Notes: a model not told the origin generated them from the letters alone. 64,000 nucleotides of DNA from Martelella radicis (GCF_014196625.1 NZ_JACIDZ010000017.1:1-64000); one strand, 5' to 3'. Counted from the first letter of the stretch, positions 28,018-37,379 are shown. A program made the numbers and translations.

Positions 28018-28038
28018 GGTTCCCCGCCAAGGGGAACC
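28018..28038. terminator. Hairpin between convergent pcaF and pobA
   Basis: GGTTCCCC and GGGGAACC form a perfect eight-base stem with loop GCCAA. It lies between the stops of two convergent genes and could end transcription from both sides. It lacks a T-run, so factor-independent action is uncertain. Confidence 0.45.
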
Positions 28039-28080
28039 AGGCCGGCGGACATGCCGCGGCCGGCAGGACAGCCGATCACC

Positions 28081-29250
28081 TCAGTAAGGCAGGCCGATAT
28101 AATTTTCGGCCAGTTCCCGCCGCGCGGTTTCCGACTGCGAGAGATGAAGCAGACTTGCCTTTCGCATTTGCGCGGCGAAGCTGTCCTCCTCATCGAAACG
28201 GTGCAACAACATGGTCATCTGCCAGCTGAACCTCATGGCCTTCCAGATGCGCTGGAGCGCACGGGCGGAATAGGCATCGATGCCCGCCGCCGTGCCCGAG
28301 GCAAAACGCTCGACCAGCGCATGAAAGAGATACCAGACATCGGAGGCGGCAAGGTTGAGCCCCTTGGCGCCGGTCGGCGGAACGATGTGCGCGGCATCAC
28401 CGACGAGAAAGAGATTACCCCATCTGAGCGGCTCGGACACGAATGAACGTAGCGGCGCGATGCTCTTTTCGATCGACGATCCTGTCACCAATCGTGCAGA
28501 GACATCGCTCGGCAGGCGGCATTTCAGTTCGTCCCAAAAGGCCGCGTCCGACCAGTCCTCCGCCTTGTCGGAAAGTGGCACCTGCACATAGTAGCGGCTC
28601 AGAGCCTTGCTGCGCATGGAGGCGAGCGCGAAGCCGCGATCGGAATTGGCGTAGATCAGTTCGTCATGCACCGGCGGGGTGCGCGACAGGACACCAAGCC
28701 AGCCGAAGGGATAGACGCGTTCGAACTCCCGTCTCTTTTCCTGCGGTATGGTTCGGCGCGAGATGCCATGAAAGCCGTCGCAGCCGGCGACATAAGAACA
28801 CGTTATCGTCTTGCGTTCACCCTCATGGGTGAAGCCGACCGTCGATTGCGCTTGGTCGAGGTCACTGATGACGACATCCTCCACGCCGTGGAATATCGGA
28901 GTTTCCATGTCCTCCTGTGCGCGATAGAGATCGGCGGTCACCTCGGTCTGGCCGTAAACCATGACCCGGGCTCCCGTCAGCCCCGCGAAATCGATGCGGA
29001 CCTGAAGATCATTGTCGGAAAGCACACAGCCGTCATGGGCGATGCCCTCTGCATCCATGCGTTCGCCAACGCCGGCCTCGCGCAGAAGCTTGACCGCCCC
29101 CCATTCGAGAATGCCAGCGCGAATGCGCGAGAGAACGTGATTGCGGCTTGCTCGCTCCAGGATGACGGTTTCGATCCCCTGCCGGTTCAGAAGCTGGGAC
29201 AGGAGCAGGCCGGATGGCCCGCCCCCGATGATCGCTATCTGGGTTTTCAT
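28081..29250 (-). CDS. pobA: 4-hydroxybenzoate 3-monooxygenase
   Basis: PobA hydroxylates 4-hydroxybenzoate to protocatechuate with FAD, NAD(P)H and oxygen. The 389 aa protein has the FAD motif IAIIGGGPSGLLLSQLL (about 4-20), then SRIRAGILEWGAVKLLREAGVG (about 42-63), the DG motif VAGCDGFHG (about 157-165) and the GD motif LFLVGDAAHIVPPTGAKGLN (about 282-301). It has the normal length and is convergent with pcaF and divergent from the hydroxycinnamate operon. It would feed 4-hydroxybenzoate made from coumarate into the protocatechuate branch. Confidence 0.95.
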   Translation of the reverse strand: MKTQIAIIGGGPSGLLLSQLLNRQGIETVILERASRNHVLSRIRAGILEWGAVKLLREAGVGERMDAEGIAHDGCVLSDNDLQVRIDFAGLTGARVMVYGQTEVTADLYRAQEDMETPIFHGVEDVVISDLDQAQSTVGFTHEGERKTITCSYVAGCDGFHGISRRTIPQEKRREFERVYPFGWLGVLSRTPPVHDELIYANSDRGFALASMRSKALSRYYVQVPLSDKAEDWSDAAFWDELKCRLPSDVSARLVTGSSIEKSIAPLRSFVSEPLRWGNLFLVGDAAHIVPPTGAKGLNLAASDVWYLFHALVERFASGTAAGIDAYSARALQRIWKAMRFSWQMTMLLHRFDEEDSFAAQMRKASLLHLSQSETARRELAENYIGLPY

Positions 29251-29307
29251 GAAAGACCTCCTCCCGTCTTTGACCTTTCAAGGCTAGCGCCGCCTCACCG
29301 AACGGGA

Positions 29308-29418
29308 AATGCACGGAATCGGCAATGGATGGCACCAATCGTGCATTAATGCGAATTATCAAAAAATACGCGTTTTGGAAAACTGTTCATTGACAAAACA
29401 ATTTATTCCAGGCTCTAC
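29308..29418 (+). promoter_or_regulatory. Divergent control region with promoter and MarR-like operator
   Basis: A plausible promoter for the rightward operon is TTGACA (29390-29395), 17 bp, CTCTAC (29413-29418). ATTG-N6-CAAT (29389-29402) overlaps the -35 box and has the form of a MarR-family operator. Farther left, AATGCACG (29308-29315) and CGTGCATT (29340-29347) form a perfect inverted repeat, and GCATTAATGC (29343-29352) is a 10-bp palindrome; these could belong to control of pobA. Confidence 0.45.
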
Positions 29419-29444
29419 TCTCGCTTGGGAGTTGAGGATATTTC

Positions 29445-30209
29445 ATGAAGATCGAAGGCGAAGTGGCGCTGGTCACAGGGGCGGCAAGCGGCCTCGGCGA
29501 GGCGACGGCAAGGAGACTTTCCGCTCGCGGCGCGAAGGTCGCCGTCGTTGATCTGTCCACCGAAGCCGCCGAAAGGACGGCGGCAGATATCGGCGGCATG
29601 GGCTATGGCGCAGATGTTTCCGACACATCGGCTGTCGAGGCGATATTCGCGGCGTTCACGGCAAAGCACGGCACACCGCGCATCGTGGTGTCCTGCGCCG
29701 GGATCGGCACCGCGTCGCGTATTCTGCCGCGCGACGGGTCGCTGACGATCGGCCTTTTCGAACGCACGCTTCGGGTCAATCTTCTGGGCACTTACACGGT
29801 GATGAACATAGCCGCTCGGGCCATGGCCGCTGCCAAACCGGTCGATGAGGATGGCGCGCGCGGCGTGATCGTCAACACCGCGTCGGTCGCCTATGAGGAC
29901 GGGCAGATCGGCCAGGCTGCCTATTCCGCCTCCAAGGGCGGGGTTGCTTCCATGACTCTGCCGGCTGCCCGCGAGCTTGCCCGTTTCGGCATCCGCGTCA
30001 TGACCATCGCGCCCGGCCTTTTCGAGACGGGCATGAGCTCGGGCCTGCCTGATGATATCCGCGCCGAAATCCTCGCCAACGTGCCCTTTCCGAGCCGAAT
30101 GGGACTGCCCGATGAGTATGCCCGGCTGGTGGAGCAGATCGTCGAAAATCCGATGTTGAACGGTTCGGTGATCCGGCTTGATGCGGCCGCGCGGATGCCG
30201 GCGAAGTAG
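29445..30209 (+). CDS. SDR dehydrogenase, probable 3-hydroxyacyl-CoA dehydrogenase
   Basis: This 254 aa classical SDR has the cofactor motif TGAASGLGEATA (about 11-22), NNAG-like CAGIGT, the catalytic Ser in NTASVAYE (about 146) and YSASK (about 160-164). The sequence resembles type 2 (HSD10-like) 3-hydroxyacyl-CoA dehydrogenases. As first gene of an operon with a crotonase and feruloyl-CoA synthase, it probably oxidises 3-hydroxy-3-(hydroxyphenyl)propionyl-CoA to the beta-keto thioester. An SDR with this role is known in the Agrobacterium fabrum ferulate pathway. Confidence 0.85.
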   Translation: MKIEGEVALVTGAASGLGEATARRLSARGAKVAVVDLSTEAAERTAADIGGMGYGADVSDTSAVEAIFAAFTAKHGTPRIVVSCAGIGTASRILPRDGSLTIGLFERTLRVNLLGTYTVMNIAARAMAAAKPVDEDGARGVIVNTASVAYEDGQIGQAAYSASKGGVASMTLPAARELARFGIRVMTIAPGLFETGMSSGLPDDIRAEILANVPFPSRMGLPDEYARLVEQIVENPMLNGSVIRLDAAARMPAK

Positions 30210-30245
30210 GGCCGGCAGAGACAAGGACGAGAAAGAGCGAAACGC

Positions 30246-31031
30246 ATGACGAAGACCCATTTTGACAGCACCGACATTCTGACGATCGACGTCGACGGTC
30301 CGGTCGCGACGCTCACCATGAACCGGCCTGAAAAGCGCAACGCGATGTGCGACGCGCTTCTGGAAGCGCTCGACGCCTTTTTCTGCAAACCGCCGGAAGA
30401 CGTGCGCGTCATCATCCTGACTGGCGCCGGCGGTCATTACTGCTCCGGCCTCGATCTTGCCGAACACATCGCCCGCGATGCGGAGGGTACGATGCACCAT
30501 TCGCGCAACTGGCACCGGGTGATGGAGCGCATCCAGTTTTCCGGTCTTCCGGTCGTCTCGGCCATGTTCGGCGCGGTCATCGGCGGCGGACTCGAGCTGG
30601 CGTCTGCCACCCATGTGCGCATCGCCGAACCCTCGACGATCTTCCAGTTGCCGGAGGGCATGCGCGGCATCTTCGTCGGCGGCGGCGCAACGGTCGGCGT
30701 CGGCCGCATTCTGGGGCCCGACCGGATGCGTGAGATGATGCTGACGGGCCGAAAATACGATGCTGAAGAAGGGCTGATGCTGGGTCTGACCCATTACAGT
30801 GTCGGCGAGGGCGAGGCGCAGCCGCTGGCGCGCAAGCTTGCCGCGAAGATCGCGAAGAATGCCCAGCTCTCGAACTACATGATGATCCAGGCGATCAGCC
30901 GGATCGCAGACATGCCGCGCGCCGACGGGCTCTTTACCGAGAGCCTGTGCGCGGCGGTTTCGCAGACGAGCGCGGATGCCGAGGAAGGCCTCAACGCTTT
31001 TCTGCAGAAGCGCGCGCCGGTCTTTCGCTAG
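30246..31031 (+). CDS. Enoyl-CoA hydratase, probable hydroxycinnamoyl-CoA hydratase
   Basis: This 261 aa crotonase-fold enzyme has LTGAGGHYCSGLDLAEH (about 58-74) and the oxyanion-hole region AVIGGGLELASATHVRIAE (about 107-125), followed by LPEGMRGIFVGGG where the acidic residue of PEG corresponds to a catalytic Glu. It probably hydrates the double bond of feruloyl- or coumaroyl-CoA. The SDR gene before it suggests that the hydroxyacyl-CoA is then oxidised rather than cleaved to vanillin, but retro-aldol activity cannot be excluded by eye. Confidence 0.85.
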   Translation: MTKTHFDSTDILTIDVDGPVATLTMNRPEKRNAMCDALLEALDAFFCKPPEDVRVIILTGAGGHYCSGLDLAEHIARDAEGTMHHSRNWHRVMERIQFSGLPVVSAMFGAVIGGGLELASATHVRIAEPSTIFQLPEGMRGIFVGGGATVGVGRILGPDRMREMMLTGRKYDAEEGLMLGLTHYSVGEGEAQPLARKLAAKIAKNAQLSNYMMIQAISRIADMPRADGLFTESLCAAVSQTSADAEEGLNAFLQKRAPVFR

Positions 31032-31116
31032 GCCGGATTTCCCCGCCCGCAGGGAGTGAGCGGTCGGGAGAACCACGCACGCATCGTCAAGTCGGTCTAC
31101 AGGGAGGAGAACCGTT

Positions 31117-32166
31117 ATGACTGATAAGCTGAAAATGACCCGCCGCACGGCGCTGGCGGCACTGGGAACGGCGCTGGCCGCCCCCGTCTTCCTGCGCCAG
31201 GCGCATGCGGCGGAGGTGACGCTGAAACTGCATCACTTCCTGCCCGCCATGGCGCCGGTGCAAAGAAACGTGTTCGAGCCCTGGGCCAAGGAGATCGCCG
31301 AGGCCTCCAACGGGGCGATCGAGGTGCAGATCTTTCCGGCCATGCAGCTTGGCGGCAAGGCGCCGCAGCTTGTGGACCAGGCCCGCCAAGGCATCGTCGA
31401 CATCGCCTGGACGCTGCCGGCCTATACACCGGACCGTTTCCCGGTCGGCGAAACCCTGTCGCTGCCCTTCATGGTCACAGATGCGGAGAAGACCTCCGTG
31501 GCCATGGACACGCTCATGCGCGAATACGGCCAGAACGAATACAAGGGCATGAAACCGCTCGCCTTCCATACCCATGCCGGCGGCAAGCTGCACACCCGTG
31601 AGAAGGCCATCACCTCGACCGCGGATATGGCAGGCATGCGGCTTCGCGCCCCGAGCCAGTCGACCGGCGCAATGCTGAGCGATCTCGGCGCGGAAGTCGT
31701 GTTCTTCCCCGTTACCGAAATGGTGGTCGGCCTTTCGAACGGCGTGATCGACGGGTGCTGCCTGCCTTTTGAAGTGGTGCCGGCCTACAAGCTGCAGGAA
31801 CTGACGAGCTATTCCGCCATGCCCGCCCCCGGCAATCGCGGCATCTATACCAATACCTTCTCGCTGGTGATGAACGAGCGCGCCTATGAGGCCATGCCCG
31901 ACGACGCCCGCAAGGTGATCGATGCACATTCGGGTCCGGCACTGTCGAAGCGTCTTGGCGCATCCTTCGACATGGCGGAGGCCCACGGCGAAAAGATCGT
32001 CAGGGAGAACGGCAACACGATCGTGGAGATCCCCTCGGGTGTGATCGCCGAATGGCGCAAGGCTTCCGAGCCGATCACCGCCAACTGGCAGAAGAAGCTC
32101 GATGACAAGGGCTACGACGGCGCGGCAATCCTCAAGCGCGCAAACGAACTGCTGGACCAGGGCTGA
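31117..32166 (+). CDS. TRAP transporter substrate-binding protein DctP
   Basis: This 349 aa periplasmic protein has a signal with a twin arginine (TRRTALAALGTALAAP, cleavage after AHA near residue 31). The mature part has TLKLHHFLPAMAPVQRNVFEPWA at the start and the DctP core with the Arg near 178 in GMRLRAPSQSTGAML, which usually binds a carboxylate. The genes for the two membrane subunits follow directly. The operon context indicates import of hydroxycinnamates or related aromatic acids. AGGGAGGAG precedes the ATG. Confidence 0.92.
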   Translation: MTDKLKMTRRTALAALGTALAAPVFLRQAHAAEVTLKLHHFLPAMAPVQRNVFEPWAKEIAEASNGAIEVQIFPAMQLGGKAPQLVDQARQGIVDIAWTLPAYTPDRFPVGETLSLPFMVTDAEKTSVAMDTLMREYGQNEYKGMKPLAFHTHAGGKLHTREKAITSTADMAGMRLRAPSQSTGAMLSDLGAEVVFFPVTEMVVGLSNGVIDGCCLPFEVVPAYKLQELTSYSAMPAPGNRGIYTNTFSLVMNERAYEAMPDDARKVIDAHSGPALSKRLGASFDMAEAHGEKIVRENGNTIVEIPSGVIAEWRKASEPITANWQKKLDDKGYDGAAILKRANELLDQG

Positions 32167-32169
32167 TCG

Positions 32170-32721
32170 ATGGCGGAAAAAGCTCCGTCCGGTCCCGTGG
32201 AGCGGGGGGCATCGCGCCCCCGCTTCGTCTGGCTTTACCGGCTTTGCCTCATCTCCGCCGGCGCGGGCGGCCTGGCCGCCTTCGCCGCGGCGCTGATGGT
32301 CACGCTTTCGGTGCTGATGCGCATTTTCGGCTTTGGCGGCATCCGAGGCGATTTCGAGGCGGTCGAACTCGTCTGCGCGGCCTGTGCCTCGCTGTTTCTG
32401 CCCTATTGCCAGTTCACGAAAGGGCATGTGATGGTGGATCTGTTCACCAACTGGCTGTCCGCCGCCGGCCAGAACCGTCTCGACGGCTTCTGGACCGTGC
32501 TGTTCGGGCTCGGCTGGTCGGTGATCTGCTGGCGACTGACCCATGGCCTGGAGACGATCTACGGCTATGGCGACCGCACCATGCTGCTCGGCTTTCCCGT
32601 GTGGATGATCTACCTGCCGGCCGTTGCCGGAACCGGGCTTTCGGCTCTCGTCGCCTTCGTCACCGGCATTGACGACCTGGTAAACGCCCGTGCGCCCGCC
32701 CCCTTGAAGGAGGGCGTCTGA
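32170..32721 (+). CDS. TRAP transporter small permease DctQ
   Basis: This 183 aa membrane protein has four hydrophobic segments (about residues 20-45, 60-80, 100-125 and 140-165). FEAVELVCAACASLFLPYCQFTKGHVMVDL is the typical DctQ region between the first and third segments (about 60-89). It starts three bases after dctP and its stop overlaps the DctM start by one base. It joins with DctM to form the sodium-driven membrane part. Confidence 0.9.
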   Translation: MAEKAPSGPVERGASRPRFVWLYRLCLISAGAGGLAAFAAALMVTLSVLMRIFGFGGIRGDFEAVELVCAACASLFLPYCQFTKGHVMVDLFTNWLSAAGQNRLDGFWTVLFGLGWSVICWRLTHGLETIYGYGDRTMLLGFPVWMIYLPAVAGTGLSALVAFVTGIDDLVNARAPAPLKEGV

Positions 32722-34043
32722 TGGATCCATTGGCCATCGCGCTCGGCATGATCGTCATCCTGCTGGCGCTGATCTTCGTCAGGATGCCGATCGCGCTCGC
32801 CATGGGCGGCGTCGGCGCTGCCGGCTATATCCTGCTTGGCGGCTCTTCGAGCCTGATCTTCTATCTCGACACCGCATGGGTCGACAAGTTCATGTCCTAT
32901 GAGCTGGCGATCGTGCCGCTCTTCATCCTGATGGGTCACATCGCCACCCGCAGCGGCATTTCCGCGAAACTCTTCGGCGCATCGAACGCCTGGATCGGGC
33001 ATTTTCCCGGCGGACTTGCGATGGCGGCCGTTGCCGGCTGCGCCATGTTCGGCTCGATCTCGGGCTCTTCGCTCGCCACCGCCTCGACCATGGCGCGCGT
33101 GGCGCTGCCGGAAATGCGCCGCCACGGCTATTCGGGAGCGCTTTCGGCCGGATCGCTTGCCGCCGGCGGCACGCTTGGCATCCTCATCCCGCCCTCGGTG
33201 GTGCTGATCATCTACGCGCTTTTGACCGAGCAGAACATCGTCAAGCTGTTCCTGGCGGCGACGGTCCCGGCAACGATCGCGGTTATCGGCTTCTTCCTCG
33301 CGATTGCCATCTTCGTGCGGATTTTCCCCGAACAGGGCCCGACCCACGACCCCGTGCCCTATCGGGAGCGCTTTCGCGCCGTGCTCGGCATCTGGCACAT
33401 CGTCGGCATTTTCGTCGTCGTGCTCGGCGGCATTTATGGTGGCTTCTTCACGCCAGCGGAAGGCGCATCGGTGGGCGTGGTGCTGACGCTCCTTGTCGGC
33501 GTCCTGAGCGGCGGCCTCACATTCCGCGCTTTGATCGGATCACTGATCGACACGGCTGCGGCCTCCGCGATGATTTTCGCCATCGTCTTCGGCGCCGATA
33601 TTTTCAACGTCGCCCTCGCCTTGAGCCGGATGCCAACGGATATCGCCGCCTGGTTCGGCCAGTCGGGCCTGCCGCCGATGATTGTGATGCTAGCGATCGT
33701 CGTCTTCTATCTGATCATGGGCTGCGTCATGGACAGCCTCTCTATGATTCTTCTGACCGTGCCCGTGTTCTTCCCGACCGTAATGGCGCTCGATTTCGGC
33801 CTGACGGCAGAGCATACGGCATTGTGGTTCGGCATCATCACGCTTGTGGTGGTCGAGGTGGGCATGATCACGCCGCCGGTCGGGATGAACCTCTTTGTCA
33901 TCTCGTCCATGGCAAAGCATATTCCGTTGAAAACCATCTTCGGCGGCACCATCCCCTTCATCCTGTCGGAGCTTATACGCATCATCTTGCTGATAGCATT
34001 TCCCGCGCTCAGCTTCTGGCTCGTGGACCTCGTCGCGGGCTGA
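32721..34043 (+). CDS. TRAP transporter large permease DctM
   Basis: This 440 aa integral membrane protein has about twelve hydrophobic segments and the DctM signatures VPLFILMGHIATRSG (about 74-88), GSISGSSLATASTMARVALPEM (about 112-133) and LAAGGTLGILIPPSVVLIIYAL (about 145-166), with GGIYGGFFTPAEGASVGV in the second half. It is the ion-coupled translocation subunit. It is followed 14 bp later by the MarR gene, which is in the same transcript. Confidence 0.94.
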   Translation: MDPLAIALGMIVILLALIFVRMPIALAMGGVGAAGYILLGGSSSLIFYLDTAWVDKFMSYELAIVPLFILMGHIATRSGISAKLFGASNAWIGHFPGGLAMAAVAGCAMFGSISGSSLATASTMARVALPEMRRHGYSGALSAGSLAAGGTLGILIPPSVVLIIYALLTEQNIVKLFLAATVPATIAVIGFFLAIAIFVRIFPEQGPTHDPVPYRERFRAVLGIWHIVGIFVVVLGGIYGGFFTPAEGASVGVVLTLLVGVLSGGLTFRALIGSLIDTAAASAMIFAIVFGADIFNVALALSRMPTDIAAWFGQSGLPPMIVMLAIVVFYLIMGCVMDSLSMILLTVPVFFPTVMALDFGLTAEHTALWFGIITLVVVEVGMITPPVGMNLFVISSMAKHIPLKTIFGGTIPFILSELIRIILLIAFPALSFWLVDLVAG

Positions 34044-34057
34044 GAGAAAGGACAGAA

Positions 34058-34540
34058 ATGGCCAGACCCGAAAAGACAGCAATTCCGGAAACCGACCGCA
34101 ACGCGCCGGCCGTCGGCGACGAATTGCTGCGCCAGTTCATCGGCTACAACATGAAGCGCACCTTTCTCGTCGTTCGCGAGGACATGCACCGCGTGCTGGA
34201 GCCGCTCGGGCTCAAGGTCGCGACCTTCTCGGTGCTTTCGGTGGTTGTCGAAAATCCTGACATCTCCCAGTCGCAGCTCGCCCAGGCGCTGAAGCTGGAG
34301 CGCTCCGGCATGGTGGTTCTGGTCGATGCGCTGGAAAATGACGACCACATTTCACGCAATCGCGTGCCGGGCGACCGGCGCACCTATGCGCTGCGCGCCA
34401 CGCCGAAGGGACGAAGGCTTTGGGAAAAGGCGCGGACCGTGGTCGAGGCGCATGAAGAAGCGCTGTTTGGAGCCGTCTTGAACGAAGAGGAGCGCGCTCT
34501 TCTTCTGAACCTGCTCCAGCGGGTAAGCCACGCGCTCTAA
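34058..34540 (+). CDS. MarR family regulator, HcaR-like
   Basis: This 160 aa winged-helix protein has the MarR layout: dimer helices, then ATFSVLSVVVENPDISQSQLAQALKLERSGMVVLVDALEND (about 58-98) and the wing RNRVPGDRRTYALRATPKG (about 103-121). The ATG at 34058 follows GAGAAAGGAC. Located inside the hydroxycinnamate operon, it probably represses it and is released by a CoA-ester intermediate, as described for MarR regulators of hydroxycinnamate genes. The likely operator is at 29389-29402. Confidence 0.88.
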   Translation: MARPEKTAIPETDRNAPAVGDELLRQFIGYNMKRTFLVVREDMHRVLEPLGLKVATFSVLSVVVENPDISQSQLAQALKLERSGMVVLVDALENDDHISRNRVPGDRRTYALRATPKGRRLWEKARTVVEAHEEALFGAVLNEEERALLLNLLQRVSHAL

Positions 34541-34673
34541 CAACAAGACGACGGCCGCCGGCGGTCGCAAGCGGGAGGTCGGCCGATCCGGAGGGGGGCT
34601 TACCGCCGCCATCGAACCGACACGAGGAGAGGCTTTCCGCGCGGCACCGCCCGGACGCCCGGGGAGGAGAGAA

Positions 34674-36491
34674 ATGAACGTTCTCGCAAAGGAACTGACG
34701 CTTGTTCCACATTCGGTGAACATCGAAAGGCGGGGGGACGGAGCACTGTTGGCAACGACCAATGTGCCCCTCGATCCGGTTGTGGAGCATACCGGCAAAT
34801 GGCTGGAGAAATGGGCAAAGGAAACCCCGAACCGCGTTTTCCTGGCCGAGCGGTCCGGAAGCGGCTGGCGCGCGCATGGCTACCGCGAAGTGCTGGAGAT
34901 CGTTCGCGCGCTTGCAGCCGGTCTTCTTGCGCGCGGCCTCGGACCGGAGCGACCGATCCTGATCATGTCCGGCAACGGCGTCGACCACGCGCTTTTGTCG
35001 TTTGCCGCGCAATATGCCGGCATACCGACAGCACCGCTCGCCGAACAATACTCGCTGATCGAGGAGGCTCACGGACGGCTCGCCTACGCGATCGCCAAGA
35101 TCAATCCGGCGCTCGCCTTTGTCGATGATGCGGGCAAGTTCGCCGCCGCCCTTTCGCGGCCGGAGTTTGATGATATCCCGGTCGTCGCGGTAAAGACCGA
35201 AGGCGCGCCGCGCGCCGTCATTGCCTTTTCCGACCTGATGAAAGGCGATCCGGGCGTGGACCTTGAAGCCGCTCATGCGAAGGTCGGACCCGACACGCTC
35301 GCGAAGCTGCTGTTCACATCCGGATCGACCTCCAACCCCAAGGCGGTGATGACCACCCAACGGATGATGTGCGCAAACCAGAGCCAGATGGCCTCGGTCC
35401 TGCCCTTCATCAAGGAGCGCCCGCCGGTGATCTGCGACTGGCTGCCGTGGAACCACGTCTTCGGCGGCTCGCACAATGTCAACATGATGCTCGCCCATGG
35501 CGGCAGCCTCTATATAGACCACGGCAAGCCGACGGCGCGCGACATTTCAACCAGCATCGAGAACATCAAGATGCATCCGGGTAATCTCGCCTTCAACGTC
35601 CCGGTGGGCTTTTCCATGCTGGTTCACGCCATGGAGAAGGATCTTGCGCTGCGCGAAGCCTTCTTCGGCGATCTCGACATGCTGTTTTACGCCGGTGCCT
35701 CGCTGCCGCAGGACATCTGGACAAGGCTTGAGGATATGGCGATGGAGGTGCAGGGCCGCCTGCCGCTGATGATCGCCTCCTGGGGCATGACCGAGACCGC
35801 GCCCGCCACCATCATGCTGCACGAACAGATCGGCCGCTCGGGCGTGGTCGGCGTCCCGCTGCCCGGCACCGAGCTCAAGCTGATGCCGGACGAGGAGATG
35901 CGCTGCGAACTCAGGGTCAAGGGCATCAACGTCATGCCCGGCTATTTCGGCGATCCGGAAAAGACCGCCGAAAGCTTCGATGAAGAAGGTTTTCTCATCA
36001 CCGGCGACGCGCTGCGCTTCGTTGACCCCGACGACTACGACCGGGGGCTTTATTTCGATGGCCGCGTCTCGGAGGATTTCAAGCTGATGACGGGCACCTG
36101 GGTGCAGGCCGGGCGACTTCGTCTCGATGCGCTCGATGCTCTCAAGGGGCAGGTGCGCGATGTCGTGATCTGCGGCCACGATCGAGGGGAGATCGGCCTC
36201 TTCATCTTCCCACTGCCCGACGCCGTGCATGACGGCAACACATCGGAGGGCGCGGTCATCGACGCCCATCTGCAGGCCGCGATCCACTGGGAGCTCAGGC
36301 TCCTGGCGCGCAAGGCCACCGGCTCTGCCCGGCGCATCGCCCGCGCCATCATCCTCTCCGAGCCGCCGAGCCTGAAGGATGGCGAGATCACCGACAAGGG
36401 CTCGCTCAACGCCCGCAAAATCATTACCCGCCGCGCCACATTGCTGGAACGGCTTTATGATAATCAGGACCCGGCCCTGATCCGGGTCTGA
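34674..36491 (+). CDS. fcs: Feruloyl-CoA synthase (hydroxycinnamate:CoA ligase)
   Basis: This 605 aa adenylate-forming enzyme makes hydroxycinnamoyl-CoA thioesters from ferulate, coumarate or caffeate with ATP and CoA. The AMP-binding motif LLFTSGSTSNPKAV is at about 212-225. DWLPWNHVFGGSHN (about 257-270) and SWGMTETAPATIMLHEQIGRSG (about 366-387) are characteristic of the Fcs branch rather than of 4-coumarate ligases of plants. The C-terminus VSEDFKLMTGTWVQAG replaces the usual hinge, also as in Fcs. A long GC-rich leader (133 bp) separates it from marR. It performs the first step of the pathway. Confidence 0.92.
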   Translation: MNVLAKELTLVPHSVNIERRGDGALLATTNVPLDPVVEHTGKWLEKWAKETPNRVFLAERSGSGWRAHGYREVLEIVRALAAGLLARGLGPERPILIMSGNGVDHALLSFAAQYAGIPTAPLAEQYSLIEEAHGRLAYAIAKINPALAFVDDAGKFAAALSRPEFDDIPVVAVKTEGAPRAVIAFSDLMKGDPGVDLEAAHAKVGPDTLAKLLFTSGSTSNPKAVMTTQRMMCANQSQMASVLPFIKERPPVICDWLPWNHVFGGSHNVNMMLAHGGSLYIDHGKPTARDISTSIENIKMHPGNLAFNVPVGFSMLVHAMEKDLALREAFFGDLDMLFYAGASLPQDIWTRLEDMAMEVQGRLPLMIASWGMTETAPATIMLHEQIGRSGVVGVPLPGTELKLMPDEEMRCELRVKGINVMPGYFGDPEKTAESFDEEGFLITGDALRFVDPDDYDRGLYFDGRVSEDFKLMTGTWVQAGRLRLDALDALKGQVRDVVICGHDRGEIGLFIFPLPDAVHDGNTSEGAVIDAHLQAAIHWELRLLARKATGSARRIARAIILSEPPSLKDGEITDKGSLNARKIITRRATLLERLYDNQDPALIRV

Positions 36492-36502
36492 AGGACAAAG
36501 AC

Positions 36503-37378
36503 ATGGTTGATTTTTCCAAGGTACGCGCCATCGATTTCCATACCCACGCCGAGGAAAGCTGCGGCTGCCACGCCGATGACGGCTATGACGATCTGCAGTC
36601 GGCGATGGCCAAATATTTCAACGCGCCCTGGTCCCATCCGCCGACCATCCCTGAGACCGCTGCGCACTACCGCGAAATGAACATCGCGGCCGTGATCTTC
36701 CCCGTCGACGCCGAACGCGAGACCGGTTATCGCCGCTACAACAATTACGAGGTGGCAGAGGCCTGCGCCAAGGAGAGCGATATCCTCATTCCCTTCGCCT
36801 CCATCGATCCGGCCAAGGGCAAGCTCGGCGCGCGCGAGGCTCGCGATCTGGTGGAAAACCACGGCGTCCAGGGCTTCAAGTTCCATCCCACCATGCAGGG
36901 CTTCTATCCCAATGATCGGATGGCCTATCCGCTCTATGAGGCGATTGCCGAGACCGGCAAGCCTGCGCTGTTTCACACCGGCCAGACCGGCGTCGGTTCC
37001 GGCATGAAAGGCGGCAACGGCATGCGGCTGAAATATTCCGATCCGATGTATATCGACGATGTCGCGGTCGACTTTCCCGACATGCCGATCATTCTCGCCC
37101 ATCCCTCCTTCCCCTGGCAGGAGGAGAGCCTGTCGGTCGCCCAGCACAAGCCGAATGTCTATATTGATCTCTCCGGCTGGAGCCCGAAATATTTCCCGGA
37201 GATCTTGGTGCGCTACGCCAGTACGCTGTTGAAGAAGAAGATGCTGTTCGGTTCCGACTGGCCGATGATCGCGCCGGAAAAATGGCTCGACGCCTTCGAC
37301 AAGGCGGCCTTCCGCGACGAGGTGCGCCCGCTGATCCTGAAGGAAAACGCCATGCGGCTTCTGGGCGTGGAGGCCTGA
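36503..37378 (+). CDS. Amidohydrolase-2 family protein, candidate beta-keto-CoA cleaving enzyme
   Basis: This 291 aa TIM-barrel metallohydrolase has the HxH pair in AIDFHTHAEESC (His13, His15), GFKFHPTMQGFY (about 130-141), IILAHPSFPWQ (about 196-206) and the final Asp in LFGSDWPM (about 249-256). These are the metal ligands of the amidohydrolase-2 (decarboxylase/hydrolase) family. It lies 11 bp after fcs and 1 bp before the acyl-CoA dehydrogenase. In the Agrobacterium fabrum pathway a gene at the same locus is needed for splitting the beta-keto aryl-CoA; this protein is the best candidate here, since no thiolase lies within the operon. Confidence 0.8.
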   Translation: MVDFSKVRAIDFHTHAEESCGCHADDGYDDLQSAMAKYFNAPWSHPPTIPETAAHYREMNIAAVIFPVDAERETGYRRYNNYEVAEACAKESDILIPFASIDPAKGKLGAREARDLVENHGVQGFKFHPTMQGFYPNDRMAYPLYEAIAETGKPALFHTGQTGVGSGMKGGNGMRLKYSDPMYIDDVAVDFPDMPIILAHPSFPWQEESLSVAQHKPNVYIDLSGWSPKYFPEILVRYASTLLKKKMLFGSDWPMIAPEKWLDAFDKAAFRDEVRPLILKENAMRLLGVEA

Positions 37379-37379
37379 G

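Noticed and set aside
29415-31148. Open frame of 577 codons antisense to the SDR and crotonase genes
   Set aside because: Composition is that of a shadow frame, and it covers two well supported genes on the other strand.
31087-32730. Open frame of 547 codons antisense to the TRAP binding protein and DctQ
   Set aside because: It is a shadow frame; both forward genes have clear family features.
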